From: Sulfitobacter albidus
GTDB lineage: Bacteria; Pseudomonadota; Alphaproteobacteria; Rhodobacterales; Rhodobacteraceae
Assembly (NCBI RefSeq): GCF_018200035.1
Contig: NZ_CP073581.1
Coordinates: 3,344,501-3,408,500 of the forward strand
DNA: 64,000 bases
Direction: 5' to 3'
In this document: positions 25,787 through 34,452 of the stretch, one piece after another
Numbering within the stretch: the first letter of the stretch is position 1
Layout of the letters: every line of letters begins with the position of its first letter
Notes under the pieces: generated by a model
Told to the model about the DNA's origin: nothing
Database searches by the model: none
Seen by the model: only the letters and a program-made list of their open reading frames with translations
Translations under genes and position numbers: made by a program

Positions 25787-27018
25787 CAGCGGGTGCCCGC
25801 TTGTGTGTCGAGTGTATCCTGAATCAGATCGCTGATCCGGTCGAAAAGCGCCGCGCCCTCACTCACAACGCGCCAACCGGCCCGGGCCATCAGCGCGGCC
25901 TGGTCCGGCGCCACCAACTGCGTCACGGCCGTTCCCAGCGCGGTACTGTCGTTCACGATGCGCGCCGCGCCTTCATTGGCCAGCCGCGTATAGCTTTCAA
26001 GATACGGGCCCACCCGCGGCCCGTACAGGATGGCCGATCCCAGCGCCGCGGCTTCCATCGGATCGCAGCTTTGTGTGCCCTGGCCCAGGGAACCACCCAG
26101 AAAGGAGACCGGGGCCAGCCGGTAGAACAGCCCAATCTCGCGGGGGTCCTGAAAATGCAAAACCTGCGTACTTTCGTCGGGAAACTCTCCATTATCCCAA
26201 TCACAGGCGCGAAAATCCTGCTGGCGACATTCGGCCATGGCGTCGGCGGCAGGGAGCGCTTTGGCGGGTCGCAGCACCAGCAACAAACGGTGCGACAGGC
26301 GCAAGGCACGGCGGTGCGCGGCCAGGACAGTGCCCAACTCTTCGGCCTCCACCCCGTTGGCAAACCAGACCGGACGGCCCACGCAGGCCGCCGTCAGTTC
26401 GGTCTCGTCGTCGGGGTTGCACGGCAGTGCCCGCCCGCCTGCCAACAGGGCCGAGGCAAGTTCGATCTGCGAGCGGTCGAGGCCTGTTTGTGTCAGCTTG
26501 CCGACGGCGGCGGGGGAGGCCGCGAGGACGGTCATGAACAGCGGCAATAATGTGCGCAGCACGTCCGGCAACCAGCGGTCGCGGCGCTGCTCGAACCCGG
26601 CTTCATGCGCGGCGAGCAAAATCAAGGGCACGCCACTGTCGTCAGCGGCAAGGATCAGATTTGGCTGTAGCGCCCCCCAGATCCAGATCCCGCAATCGGG
26701 GCGCCAGTGGTCGATAAAGGCCGTGCATGCATCGGGATGGTCGCCGGGCAGCGGGCGCAAGTGAATAGCGTAGTGGTGCGCGACGGCGCGCTTGTGGCCA
26801 TCGCGCAGGGGCGCGGGCAGGGTCACCAGCACCGACAGTCCTTCGCGCAAGGCAATCTGCTGCGCGGCCAGATCCACGGTGGCCAGAAAATCGGCATCGC
26901 GGGCGCAGTGCAGCCACAACAGCTCTCCGGCAGGGCGGGGCGTGCCGGTATCGACCGCCCCCGCCTGCGTGCGCCGCGCGAGCGCCCGGTAGGCGCGCAA
27001 TCCCAGTGAGCGGGCCAC
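25786..27018 (-). CDS. Divergent Kdo-transferase-like (WaaA/KdtA) glycosyltransferase
   Basis: About 410 residues from the GTG at 27016-27018 ([16 protein letters not shown]); the open frame further upstream overlaps DUF4170 and is not protein-like. Its position before lpxK is that of waaA, which adds Kdo to lipid IVA. The C-terminal Rossmann half is well conserved ([39 protein letters not shown]). The N-terminal acceptor half is poorly conserved: where WaaA has the catalytic Glu in a SVGE motif, this protein reads [11 protein letters not shown], and the usual ELWPN motif reads GALQPN. It may still transfer Kdo by another residue or have a different role. Confidence 0.8.
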   Translation of the reverse strand: MARSLGLRAYRALARRTQAGAVDTGTPRPAGELLWLHCARDADFLATVDLAAQQIALREGLSVLVTLPAPLRDGHKRAVAHHYAIHLRPLPGDHPDACTAFIDHWRPDCGIWIWGALQPNLILAADDSGVPLILLAAHEAGFEQRRDRWLPDVLRTLLPLFMTVLAASPAAVGKLTQTGLDRSQIELASALLAGGRALPCNPDDETELTAACVGRPVWFANGVEAEELGTVLAAHRRALRLSHRLLLVLRPAKALPAADAMAECRQQDFRACDWDNGEFPDESTQVLHFQDPREIGLFYRLAPVSFLGGSLGQGTQSCDPMEAAALGSAILYGPRVGPYLESYTRLANEGAARIVNDSTALGTAVTQLVAPDQAALMARAGWRVVSEGAALFDRISDLIQDTLDTQAGTR

Positions 27019-27028
27019 GGCCGCGCGG

Positions 27029-27271
27029 TCAGCCCAGCTCTTCGGTGGGCGAGACGGGTGTTTCCTCGTCCCGCAGCCGGTGCAGATGGGCGATGTAATA
27101 GCGCATATGTGCGTTATCCACGGTGCGCTGTGCCTCGTTTTTCCACGCATCATAGGCCGCGTCGTAATTCGGGAAGATGCCGACGACGTGCAGATCATCG
27201 ACGTTCTTGAAGACGTTTTCGCTGGGCGTTACCAGCTCTCCGCCGAAAACGAGGTGAAGTCGTTGGACCAT
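27029..27271 (-). CDS. DUF4170 domain protein
   Basis: Conserved alphaproteobacterial protein of 80 residues, function unknown, from the ATG at 27269-27271 with AAAGGAG upstream. The DUF4170 pattern covers almost the whole chain: QRLHLVFGGELV, FKNVDDLHVVGIFPNYDAAYDAWKNEAQRTVDNAHMRYYIAHLHRL (split here for description). It sits between cysQ and the Kdo-transferase-like gene, a gene order I know from related genomes, and may serve lipopolysaccharide synthesis; that is only by association. Confidence 0.85.
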   Translation of the reverse strand: MVQRLHLVFGGELVTPSENVFKNVDDLHVVGIFPNYDAAYDAWKNEAQRTVDNAHMRYYIAHLHRLRDEETPVSPTEELG

Positions 27272-27335
27272 GGGGCACTCCTTTGGTTCGGGCTCGATCT
27301 TGTGTGTACGCGCGCGCCGGGTGGCGTCAAGCGGA

Positions 27336-28127
27336 TCAGCGCGTGGCGACCGGATCGAGCGCGTCAATAACCGCGTCGTGAATCGGGCATCCGCCCGCCA
27401 CCACCCCGTCGAGGCGCGGGTCGGCGTTGTTGAACACCAGGTCGCGCCCGTGGCGATCCGAGCAGCGGCCGCCGGCCTCCGCCACGATCAGCGCCCCTGC
27501 GGCGATGTCCCATTCCCAGCTGGGCCGCAGGGTGAGCATCGCGTCGAACCGCCCCTGCGCCACCAGCCCCAGCCGGTAAGCGAGCGAGGGCCGGTAGGCG
27601 CGTTTGAAGGCAGGACAGGCGCCCGCCCGCCACAGGGATGCCGCGAGCGCGGGTTTGGCCGCCAGGATCGTCGCGTCCTCCATCGCCGCAACCGGGGATG
27701 CGTGCACGCGCACCCCGTTCAGATAGGCACCGCCCCCCCTGCGCGCAGAATACAGCAGATCGCGCAGCGGCAGGTAGATGACGGCGGCGGTGATCTCTCC
27801 CCGCTCGGCCACGGCGAGGGCATGGGCCCAGGTGTTTGCCCCTTCGGTAAAGCTGCGCGTGCCGTCGATGGGATCGATGATGAACACGTGCTCGCGCGAC
27901 AGGCGTTCGGTATCATCCTCGGACTCCTCCGACAGCCAGCCGTAATCGGGGCGCGCGAGGGTCAGCGTCCGGTGCAGGGCGCGGTCGACGGCCAGATCGG
28001 CCTCGGTCACCGGGCCGGCGCCGTCGGGCTTGTCCCAACGCTGCGCCCGCGCGCCGGAAAAGCTGGTCGCGATGCGCCCGGCCATGCGGGCAGCGTCGAT
28101 CAAGAGCGGCAGGTCAGCTCCCGGCAA
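27336..28127 (-). CDS. cysQ: 3'(2'),5'-bisphosphate nucleotidase / inositol-phosphatase-family protein CysQ
   Basis: Mg-dependent phosphatase of 263 residues, predicted to hydrolyse 3'-phosphoadenosine 5'-phosphate from sulphate assimilation. Metal sites of the family are present: GPVTEADLAVD, SEESEDD, the signature FIIDPIDGTRSF near residues 82-93, and WEWDIAAGALIVAEAGG near residues 203-219. The frame begins with a TTG at 28125-28127 that overlaps the tldE stop by 14 bases; this start gives the usual length. It is in one leftward run with tldE and DUF4170. Confidence 0.9.
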   Translation of the reverse strand: MPGADLPLLIDAARMAGRIATSFSGARAQRWDKPDGAGPVTEADLAVDRALHRTLTLARPDYGWLSEESEDDTERLSREHVFIIDPIDGTRSFTEGANTWAHALAVAERGEITAAVIYLPLRDLLYSARRGGGAYLNGVRVHASPVAAMEDATILAAKPALAASLWRAGACPAFKRAYRPSLAYRLGLVAQGRFDAMLTLRPSWEWDIAAGALIVAEAGGRCSDRHGRDLVFNNADPRLDGVVAGGCPIHDAVIDALDPVATR

Positions 28128-29459
28128 GGGTCATCCCCGGCACGAGGATCGACGGGACCACCCGGCTCAGCCAGTCGCGCGCGTCGTCGGCGGGCACCAT
28201 GGCGCCCAGCATGTCACGCAGATTGCCCGCGATCGTGCATTCGTTGACGGGATAGGTGATTTCCCCGTTCTCGATCCAGAAACCGGCAGCACCGCGGGAA
28301 TAATCGCCGGTGTTGGGATTGATCGTCGATCCGATCATCGAGGTCACGAGCAGCCCGGTGCCCATCTGCGCCAACAGATCCGCGCGCGTGGCCTGCGCGC
28401 CCGCCAGCCGCACGTTCCACGTGGCGGGTGAGGGGCCGCTGCCGGTGCCGCGCGCCGCATTCGCGGTTGAGCGCTGCCCCAGTTGACGCGCGGTCGCCAG
28501 ATCCAGCGTCCAGCCCTGCAACACGCCATCGGCCACGATAGTTCGGTTTGCCGTGGCCAGGCCTTCGGCATCGAAAGGGCGTGAGCCGGGCACGCGGGGC
28601 GGTGTGGTTCTTCCACCAGCGACAGATGCGCGGGCAGGATCCGCTTGCCCAGATCGTCGCGCAGAAAGGATGCGCCGCGCGCGATGGAGGATCCGTTCAC
28701 CGCGCCCAGCAGATGGCCGATAAGGCTGCTCGCAATCCGCTCGTCAAACAGCACCGGGTAGCGTCCCGTGGGCGGCTTGCGCGCGTCGAGCCGTTCGACC
28801 GCGCGGGCAGCAGCGCGGGTGCCGATCTCTTCCGGCGCGCGCAGATCGGCCTGGAAGATGCGGCTGTCACCGTCATAGTCCCGCTCCATCCCCGTCCCGG
28901 TGCCCGCGATCGCAAGACAGCTCAGACCCCGGCTGGTGCGGCGATAGCCGCCAGAAAAGCCGTTGCTGGCGGCGAGATGGATCTGGTCGGCGCTGTAGCC
29001 CGCACTGGCCGATTGCACCTGCGCAACGCCCGGCACCTCCAAGGCGGCGGCCTCGGCGCGGGCAGCGTCGTCCTGCAGGGCCGCAGGCGTGGGCTCATCG
29101 GTCGGATCGGCAAGCTGCAACGCCTCTGCATCCGCGCCCTGCGCGAGCATGTCGGGATCGGCGAGGCCCGCGTATGCGTCTTCGGGCGCCTCGCGGGCCA
29201 TGGCGACGGCGCGCGCCGCCATCTCGTCAATCGTGCGCGTGGCTGTGTCGGAGGCCGAGACAATTGCCAGCCGCTGCCCCACAAACACCCGCAGGCCGAT
29301 ATCGGTGCTTTCCTCGCGTTGCGCTTCTTCCAGCGCACCGCCACGCACATCCACCGAAAGCGACGTGCCGCGCGTGGCCATGGCGTCCGCCGCATCCGCA
29401 CCCGCGCGCTGCGCTGCCTCCAGCATCTGCGCGGTCAGCGCCTCAAGGGGGTTGGTCAT
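28114..29459 (-). pseudogene. tldE: TldE/PmbA metalloprotease subunit, frameshifted (probable sequencing error)
   Basis: TldE partners TldD in a zinc protease that trims unfolded peptides and modified peptides such as microcins. The ATG at 29457-29459 opens MTNPLEALTAQMLEAAQ and the family reads well through LPAHLSLVEEPHRP. The frame then shifts by one base and resumes as VPGSRPFDAEGLATANRTIV to the stop at 28114, with SGPSPATWNVRL, GLLVTSMIGSTINPNTGDYSRGA and the usual C-terminus. The break is at the four-G run 28596-28599; one extra G restores a ~448-residue protein. Nothing else in the gene is degraded, so it is probably intact in the cell. Confidence 0.88.
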
Positions 29460-29529
29460 GCAAATCTCCGGGGCTGTGGCATCGCACGACAGGTAGCCGC
29501 CCGCCCGCATCCTAGCAAGGGCAGGCGCC

Positions 29530-29566
29530 AAAAGAAAAAGGGCGGCCCGGTGTGCCCGAACCGCCC
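29530..29566 (-). terminator. Intrinsic terminator of the DUF2125 gene
   Basis: Read leftwards, GGGCGGTTCGG pairs with CCGGGCCGCCC (11 pairs, two G.T) around GCACA, followed by TTTTTCTTT. It lies between the DUF2125 gene and tldE. Confidence 0.9.
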
Positions 29567-29586
29567 CCTGCGCAGCGTCAGCTTGC

Positions 29587-31116
29587 CTATTTCAGACGTT
29601 GCCCGTTGGCCAGGATCTGACCCGCGTCGTTGAACTCGATGGTCGAGGTCAGCGTGTCCTCGCCCTGGCCCGGCACCGCGAACAGACCCATCATCATACG
29701 TGCGCCCATGGCTTGTTCCTGAGGCAGCAGGCCCATCGCCATCAGCTTGTCGATCAGCCCGTTGGCCCCAGCAAGATCGACGGTGACGGCGCCAACGGGC
29801 TTGGGAAAGCCCGGCAGCGTCGTCTTGTCGGTATTGTCAAAGGCCACATCGCCGGTCGCATCCAGCCGCGCCCCCACGGCATCCACCGTCAAGGTGTTGA
29901 TCTTGAGCGCGTCGATCTCACCCGGCGCCGTACCAGGAGCGAGCTGTGCCGCCGCTGCAGGGTCCAGCATGTCGAACAACAGCTTTGCCTTGCCGCTCAA
30001 GTCCAGCACCACGGTGGCGGGATCGCGGGGAAGCTGGGCAGAGGGATCGAAAAGGCCCCAGATGACATCCGACATCGAAAATTCAGTGAGGTTGAAACCC
30101 AGCGCAAAATCCTGCGGCGTGTCCGATTTCACGACCGGCGCGGCCAGCTCAAGCCCGGCGCTGGCCATCTGCGCTGAGAGCGGGATCGGCAGGCCCGCAA
30201 TCTGCGCCCCGATCAGCATGTCGGTGGCCCCAAGATCATAGCGCAGCCCGTCGGCGTCCATCTTGATGCGGTAGTCCCCGGCGACTGATCCGGTTTTGAT
30301 CCGGGTGGTGCCATCGGCGCTGGTAATGTCGATCAGGGTCTCACCGTTGCCCGTGGTGAACACACCGTCAAAGGCAAATCCCGCCTGCATTAGTGCATTC
30401 ATGTCCGCCGCGCTGGCCACGGCATCGACGGGCAGCGCGGTTGTCCCCTCGAAACCCACGGTCTGCGCGCGCATGGTCACGGAGCCGCCATCGTCGCCTG
30501 CCGGATCCTTGAAGGCGATGTCGTAGACGAGGTTGCTGGCGGAGTAGGTCTGATCATAGCTGCGCGTCTCACCGACGCTGACGTCGGTCTGCGACTGGAG
30601 ATTTTCGCCCGACAGATTGACGCGCATCGCCTCGCCCATATCGACACCATCGACAACCACGCCTGCGACACTGAAACCAAAGCTGTCGGCGGTGTAGTCA
30701 TAGCGTAACGCGTCCGCGCTGCCGCTTGCTGTCATGCGCTGGCCTGCCTGACTGTAGGTCAGCACGATATTCGCGGCTTCATCGGTGCTCTTGGGCTCGA
30801 TCTCAAGGGTGATCGGCATCGTGTCAGGCATGACCACATCGACGGTGCCATCGCCGTTTTCCACAAACGACAGCGATCCGATGCTGATCTGCATCGTCTC
30901 GATATCGGGGCCGCCCGCAAGGTTCATCGTGATGTCAGAGACAGTCAGCGTGTTGCCCGATGTGCTCTCTGTCGCCTCGACACCGTAGCCCATGCCAGAG
31001 AGATAGCCCTGCCAGTCCCCCCAAACCTCGGCGGCGGTCAGATCCGCCGCGGCGGAGGTGGCGATCAAGCCCAGCCCGAAGGCGGACCCGATAAGGGGAA
31101 CGATGTGTGTGGTCAT
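29587..31116 (-). CDS. DUF2125 secreted protein
   Basis: Exported protein of 509 residues from the ATG at 31114-31116 (MTTHIVPLIGSAFGLGLIATSAAA is the signal peptide; the open frame 20 residues upstream is not protein-like). The mature part is rich in short beta strands (GNTLTVSDITMNL, IETMQISIGSLSFVENGDGT and many Asp/Gly turns) and matches the alphaproteobacterial DUF2125 family, which has no known function. The strand-rich repeats and lack of TM segments suggest a periplasmic beta-rich protein. It ends in a strong terminator and begins a monocistronic unit. Confidence 0.82.
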   Translation of the reverse strand: MTTHIVPLIGSAFGLGLIATSAAADLTAAEVWGDWQGYLSGMGYGVEATESTSGNTLTVSDITMNLAGGPDIETMQISIGSLSFVENGDGTVDVVMPDTMPITLEIEPKSTDEAANIVLTYSQAGQRMTASGSADALRYDYTADSFGFSVAGVVVDGVDMGEAMRVNLSGENLQSQTDVSVGETRSYDQTYSASNLVYDIAFKDPAGDDGGSVTMRAQTVGFEGTTALPVDAVASAADMNALMQAGFAFDGVFTTGNGETLIDITSADGTTRIKTGSVAGDYRIKMDADGLRYDLGATDMLIGAQIAGLPIPLSAQMASAGLELAAPVVKSDTPQDFALGFNLTEFSMSDVIWGLFDPSAQLPRDPATVVLDLSGKAKLLFDMLDPAAAAQLAPGTAPGEIDALKINTLTVDAVGARLDATGDVAFDNTDKTTLPGFPKPVGAVTVDLAGANGLIDKLMAMGLLPQEQAMGARMMMGLFAVPGQGEDTLTSTIEFNDAGQILANGQRLK

Positions 31117-31258
31117 GGAAAAATCCTCGTCTCTAAATGCTCTACGCAGGGTCGGGGAATCGTGGCGAGGCGTCAAGGGTGGGGTGGCAGCCCGGCGTGT
31201 GAATTGCTAGTTCTGGGGCAATCCGGGTGCTTGGTGCGCCCAATCGAAAGGGAATAGC

Positions 31259-32005
31259 ATGGATATGAACGGCAAGACGGTGATGATCACGGGCGCCAGC
31301 CGAGGGATCGGTGCTTCGGCCGCGCGGATTTTTGCCGAGGCGGGCGCCAATGTGGCACTGCTCGCCCGCTCGCAGGATGACATCGCCGAAATCGCGGGCG
31401 AGATTGGTCAAAGTGCCATCGCCATCCCCTGCAATGTCGCGCGCTACGCCGAAATGACGGCGGCGGTGGAAACGACCGTGCAGGCATTCGGCGGGCTGGA
31501 CGTGCTGATCAACAATGCGGGCGTGGTCGATCCCATCGGCCACATCGGCGACACCGATCCCGAAGCATGGGGCCAGCTGATCGATATCAACCTCAAGGGC
31601 GTCTATTATGGCGTGCACGCGGCGCTGCCCGCGCTCAGGCAGGGCGGTGGATCGGTGCTGACCATCAGCTCCGGCGCGGCGCATAGCGCGATCGAGGGGT
31701 GGAGCGCCTATTGCTCCTCCAAGGCGGCGGTCAACATGTTCAACCGGGCGCTGCACAATGAGGAGGCCGCCAACGGCATCCGTGCCATCGGCCTGTCGCC
31801 CGGTACTGTCGCCACGCAGATGCAGCGCACGATCAAGGCGTCTGGCATAAATCCCGTCAGCCAACTTGATTGGGAAACGCACATCCCCGCCGACTGGCCC
31901 GCGAAATGCCTGCTTTGGATGTGCAGCGCCGAGGCAGACCGTTTTTGCGGGGACGAGATCTCGCTCCGCGACGAAGACATCCGGCGGGCGGTGGGTCTCA
32001 TATGA
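31259..32005 (+). CDS. SDR-family oxidoreductase
   Basis: Short-chain dehydrogenase of 248 residues. The nucleotide-binding TGASRGIG is at residues 11-18, NNAG near residue 84, the catalytic Ser in TISSGAAHS, and Tyr/Lys in YCSSK near residues 149-153, so the classical tetrad is complete. The lack of an Asp after strand 2 (VALLARSQDD, with Arg) suggests NADP(H). The substrate is unknown; coupling by ATGA to an enoyl-CoA hydratase-like gene suggests a hydroxyacyl or 3-ketoacyl substrate. Confidence 0.9.
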   Translation: MDMNGKTVMITGASRGIGASAARIFAEAGANVALLARSQDDIAEIAGEIGQSAIAIPCNVARYAEMTAAVETTVQAFGGLDVLINNAGVVDPIGHIGDTDPEAWGQLIDINLKGVYYGVHAALPALRQGGGSVLTISSGAAHSAIEGWSAYCSSKAAVNMFNRALHNEEAANGIRAIGLSPGTVATQMQRTIKASGINPVSQLDWETHIPADWPAKCLLWMCSAEADRFCGDEISLRDEDIRRAVGLI

Positions 32006-32610
32006 TCGAGCACCGCGCGCAGGACGGCATCACCACGGTCACGCTCAACCGGCCCGATAAGGCCAATGCGCTGACCGAGGCGATGCTGATCGAACTGTGC
32101 GAGATTGCCGAAGGCGCGGGTGACGCGCGCGCGTTCGTTTTGACGGGGCGCGGCAAGATCTTTAGCGCCGGGGCCGATCTGGAGGCCGCGCGCGCGGGTC
32201 TTGCCACATCGCCGCTGTGGGAGCGGTTGTCGGGCGCGATCGCGGATCTGCCGGGGCTGAGCATCGCCGCCCTCAACGGCACGCTTGCGGGGGGCGCGAT
32301 GGGCATGGCGTTGGCCTGCGATCTGCGGATCAGCGTCGCGTCGGCAAAATTCTTCTACCCGGTGATGAAGCTGGGATTTCTGCCCCAGCACTCCGATCCG
32401 GGGCGTCTGGCGACGCTGGTCGGTCCGGCACGCGCCAAGCTGATCCTGATGGGCGGGCAGAAGATCCTCGCCGACGAAGCATTGGCGATGGGCCTGATTG
32501 ACCGGATCGTGGAGGCGGATGCGCTGCTGGATGCCGCCCACGCGCTGTGCGCCGATACCGTTGCGGCATCGCCCGAAATCGCGCAGGGCATCAAGCGGAT
32601 GTGCCGTTAG
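32002..32610 (+). CDS. Enoyl-CoA hydratase/isomerase-family protein
   Basis: Crotonase-fold protein of 202 residues, shorter than the usual ~255 because the C-terminal helices are reduced. ATG at 32002 overlaps the SDR stop. Oxyanion-hole segments are FSAGADLEAAR near residues 54-64 and GGAMGMALACDLRIS near residues 98-112. The catalytic Glu positions of canonical hydratases are not obvious: the segment after the second hole reads AKFFYPVMKLGFLPQHSDPG, so it may be an isomerase or hydrolase type. It converges on the 24-residue lipoprotein gene and overlaps it by four bases. Confidence 0.87.
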   Translation: MIEHRAQDGITTVTLNRPDKANALTEAMLIELCEIAEGAGDARAFVLTGRGKIFSAGADLEAARAGLATSPLWERLSGAIADLPGLSIAALNGTLAGGAMGMALACDLRISVASAKFFYPVMKLGFLPQHSDPGRLATLVGPARAKLILMGGQKILADEALAMGLIDRIVEADALLDAAHALCADTVAASPEIAQGIKRMCR

Positions 32611-32681
32611 ATCAGCGGCACGAAGGGCACGTCGCAGGCGGCGAGTGTCAGAAGGGCGGCAAAGAGGGCAAGTTTCTGCAT
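32607..32681 (-). CDS. 24-residue putative lipoprotein
   Basis: Tiny gene of 24 codons: ATG at 32679-32681, stop TAA at 32607-32609, with AGGAAC seven bases upstream. The peptide starts MQKLALFAALLTLAAC, a textbook lipoprotein signal with lipobox LAAC (Cys16), and ends DVPFVPLI. After cleavage and lipidation only nine residues would remain. I recall similar CDVPFVPLI tails in roseobacters. It could act like LptM-type microproteins, but I have no evidence beyond shape. Confidence 0.65.
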   Translation of the reverse strand: MQKLALFAALLTLAACDVPFVPLI

Positions 32682-32733
32682 GGGTCTGTTCCTGTAGGCT
32701 GGTGTATGCTCTTGGCGTAGCCGTAACACAGCG

Positions 32734-33051
32734 TCATCGCTTGCGCATGCCCCCTGGCACCTTTGATTTGAACGACGGCGGTCGTTTGCTCACCCAGGCC
32801 GCGAATTTGGCCAGCCTCGGGTGGCTGCGCAGCGCTTCTGGCGTGTTGTAGTCGCGTGCAAGCTCGGCCTCGGAGAGGCTGGCGTGCACCTCGCGGTGGC
32901 AGATGTGGTGCATCAGGACCGTTGGCCCGCCTTTTCCCCCTTTCAGCTTGGGGATCAGATGATGCAGGCTTTGCGGAACACCTTTCGGGATCGGTCGCAG
33001 GCAGAGCGGGCAGATCGGATCGTCGGTGTGAATGTCGAGGGTGCGGGCCAC
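32734..33051 (-). CDS. HNH nuclease-domain protein
   Basis: Protein of 105 residues from a GTG at 33049-33051 with AGGA six bases upstream. The zinc knuckle CPLCLRPIP near residues 14-22 and the pair of His in SLHHLIPKLKGG, followed by HHICHREVHASLSEAE, make a full HNH fold with two C-x2-C-like metal sites. HNH proteins of this size occur both as free nucleases and as DNA-repair helpers; no mobile element or restriction system is adjacent. It is divergent from the mscS gene. Confidence 0.85.
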   Translation of the reverse strand: MARTLDIHTDDPICPLCLRPIPKGVPQSLHHLIPKLKGGKGGPTVLMHHICHREVHASLSEAELARDYNTPEALRSHPRLAKFAAWVSKRPPSFKSKVPGGMRKR

Positions 33052-33113
33052 GGGTTGATCCTGTCGAGGTGCTGCGCCAAGAGAATGTAACTGATTGCCC
33101 GGCCGGCAAGGGG

Positions 33114-34452
33114 ATGCGCGTGAATTTTGACTTGGACGACTATCCGCCCATCGTAGGGCAGATCGCAGGCTACGGCGTGCAGGGCTACGAGCTGGCGCTG
33201 GGCTGGCTGCTGAGCCCGGCCGCCTGGTCGCAATTCGCGGTGCTGGTCGCGGCCTATGTGCTGGCGGTGCTGATCGCGCGGCGGCTGCGCCCGGCGCTCA
33301 GCAATCTGATCGACCCGGGCGAAAAGCAGAATATGTTCACGGCGCCGCGCCAGTTCATCCTGCGGTTTTTGCCGTTGATCCTGCCGCTGCTGGCCTATGC
33401 GCTTACCGGTATCGGAGAGCAGGTGATCCGCTCGGTCTTTGACAGCGGTGCGGTGATTGCCTTTGGCAAGCGGGTGTTCCTGTTCCTCGCGGCGCGCGCC
33501 TTTGTGCGCGATATTCTGGGCGATCCGTTCCTGTCGGTGCTGGGCCGGTTTATCCTGCTGCCCATCGCCGCGCTTTATGCCGTTGGTCTGCTGGATACGG
33601 TCATCCTGCAGCTGACCGAAACGGTTGTGGGCGTGGGCAACATCCGGTTTTCGCTGATTTCCATCGTACGCGGCATCATCGCGGGATCGCTGCTTTTCTG
33701 GCTGGGGCAATGGTCCAACCAGCAGACCGCCGCCGCCATCGAAAAGCAGCAAGAGATGCGCCCCTCGATCCGTCAGCTGCTGATCAAGCTGGTGGAATTC
33801 ACGATCTTTGGCGTGGCTTTCATCCTGCTGATGAACATCATGGGGATCAATCTCGGTGCCCTTGCGGTGCTGGGGGGGCGATCGGTGTGGGTCTTGGTTT
33901 TGGCCTGCAAAAGATCGCGTCGAATTTTATCTCGGGCGTGATCCTGCTGGTCGAGGGGCAGGCGACCGTCGGCGATTTCGTGGAGCTTGACGGCGGTGAG
34001 GCGGGCACGATCGTCAAGATGACCGCCCGCGCCGCGATCCTTGAGACCTACGATGGCCGCTGGATCGTGGTGCCCAACGAGGATTTCATCACCACACGGG
34101 TGGTCAATTATTCCGACAGCGGGTCCGCCAACCGCTACGAGGCGCCGTTTTCCGTCAGCTACGACACCGACATCAACGAGGTGCCCGCCCTGATCGAAGC
34201 GGCGGTGGCCACCCATCCCGAAGTGCTGGATGAGCCCTACCCCCCGATTGCGAGCTGCGCGGCTTTGGCGAGAACGGCATCGATTTCGCGGTGGAGTTCT
34301 GGGTGAACGGGCTGGATGACGGGCCGAACAAATACACCTCCGACGTGCTGTTCCTGATCTGGAACGCGCTGCGCGATGCCGGGATCACAATCCCCTATCC
34401 CCAGCGCGTGGTGGAGATCAAAGGCGGGTTGCCCGGCGCCGATTCCGCGTGA
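33114..34452 (+). pseudogene. MscS-family mechanosensitive channel, two frameshifts (probable sequencing errors)
   Basis: Small-conductance mechanosensitive channel of the inner membrane that releases solutes on hypo-osmotic shock. From the ATG at 33114 the first frame gives an N-terminal membrane domain of several helices and leads to NLGALAVLGG. A one-base loss in the seven-G run 33872-33878 breaks the pore helix; the next frame continues AIGVGLGFGLQKIASNFISG and the MscS beta domain (VGDFVELDGGEAGTIVKMTAR, VPNEDFITTRVVNYS). A second loss in the six-C run 34240-34245 moves to a third frame that finishes GENGIDFAVEFWVNGL to the stop at 34450-34452. The restored protein would have about 445 residues. 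Confidence 0.88.
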
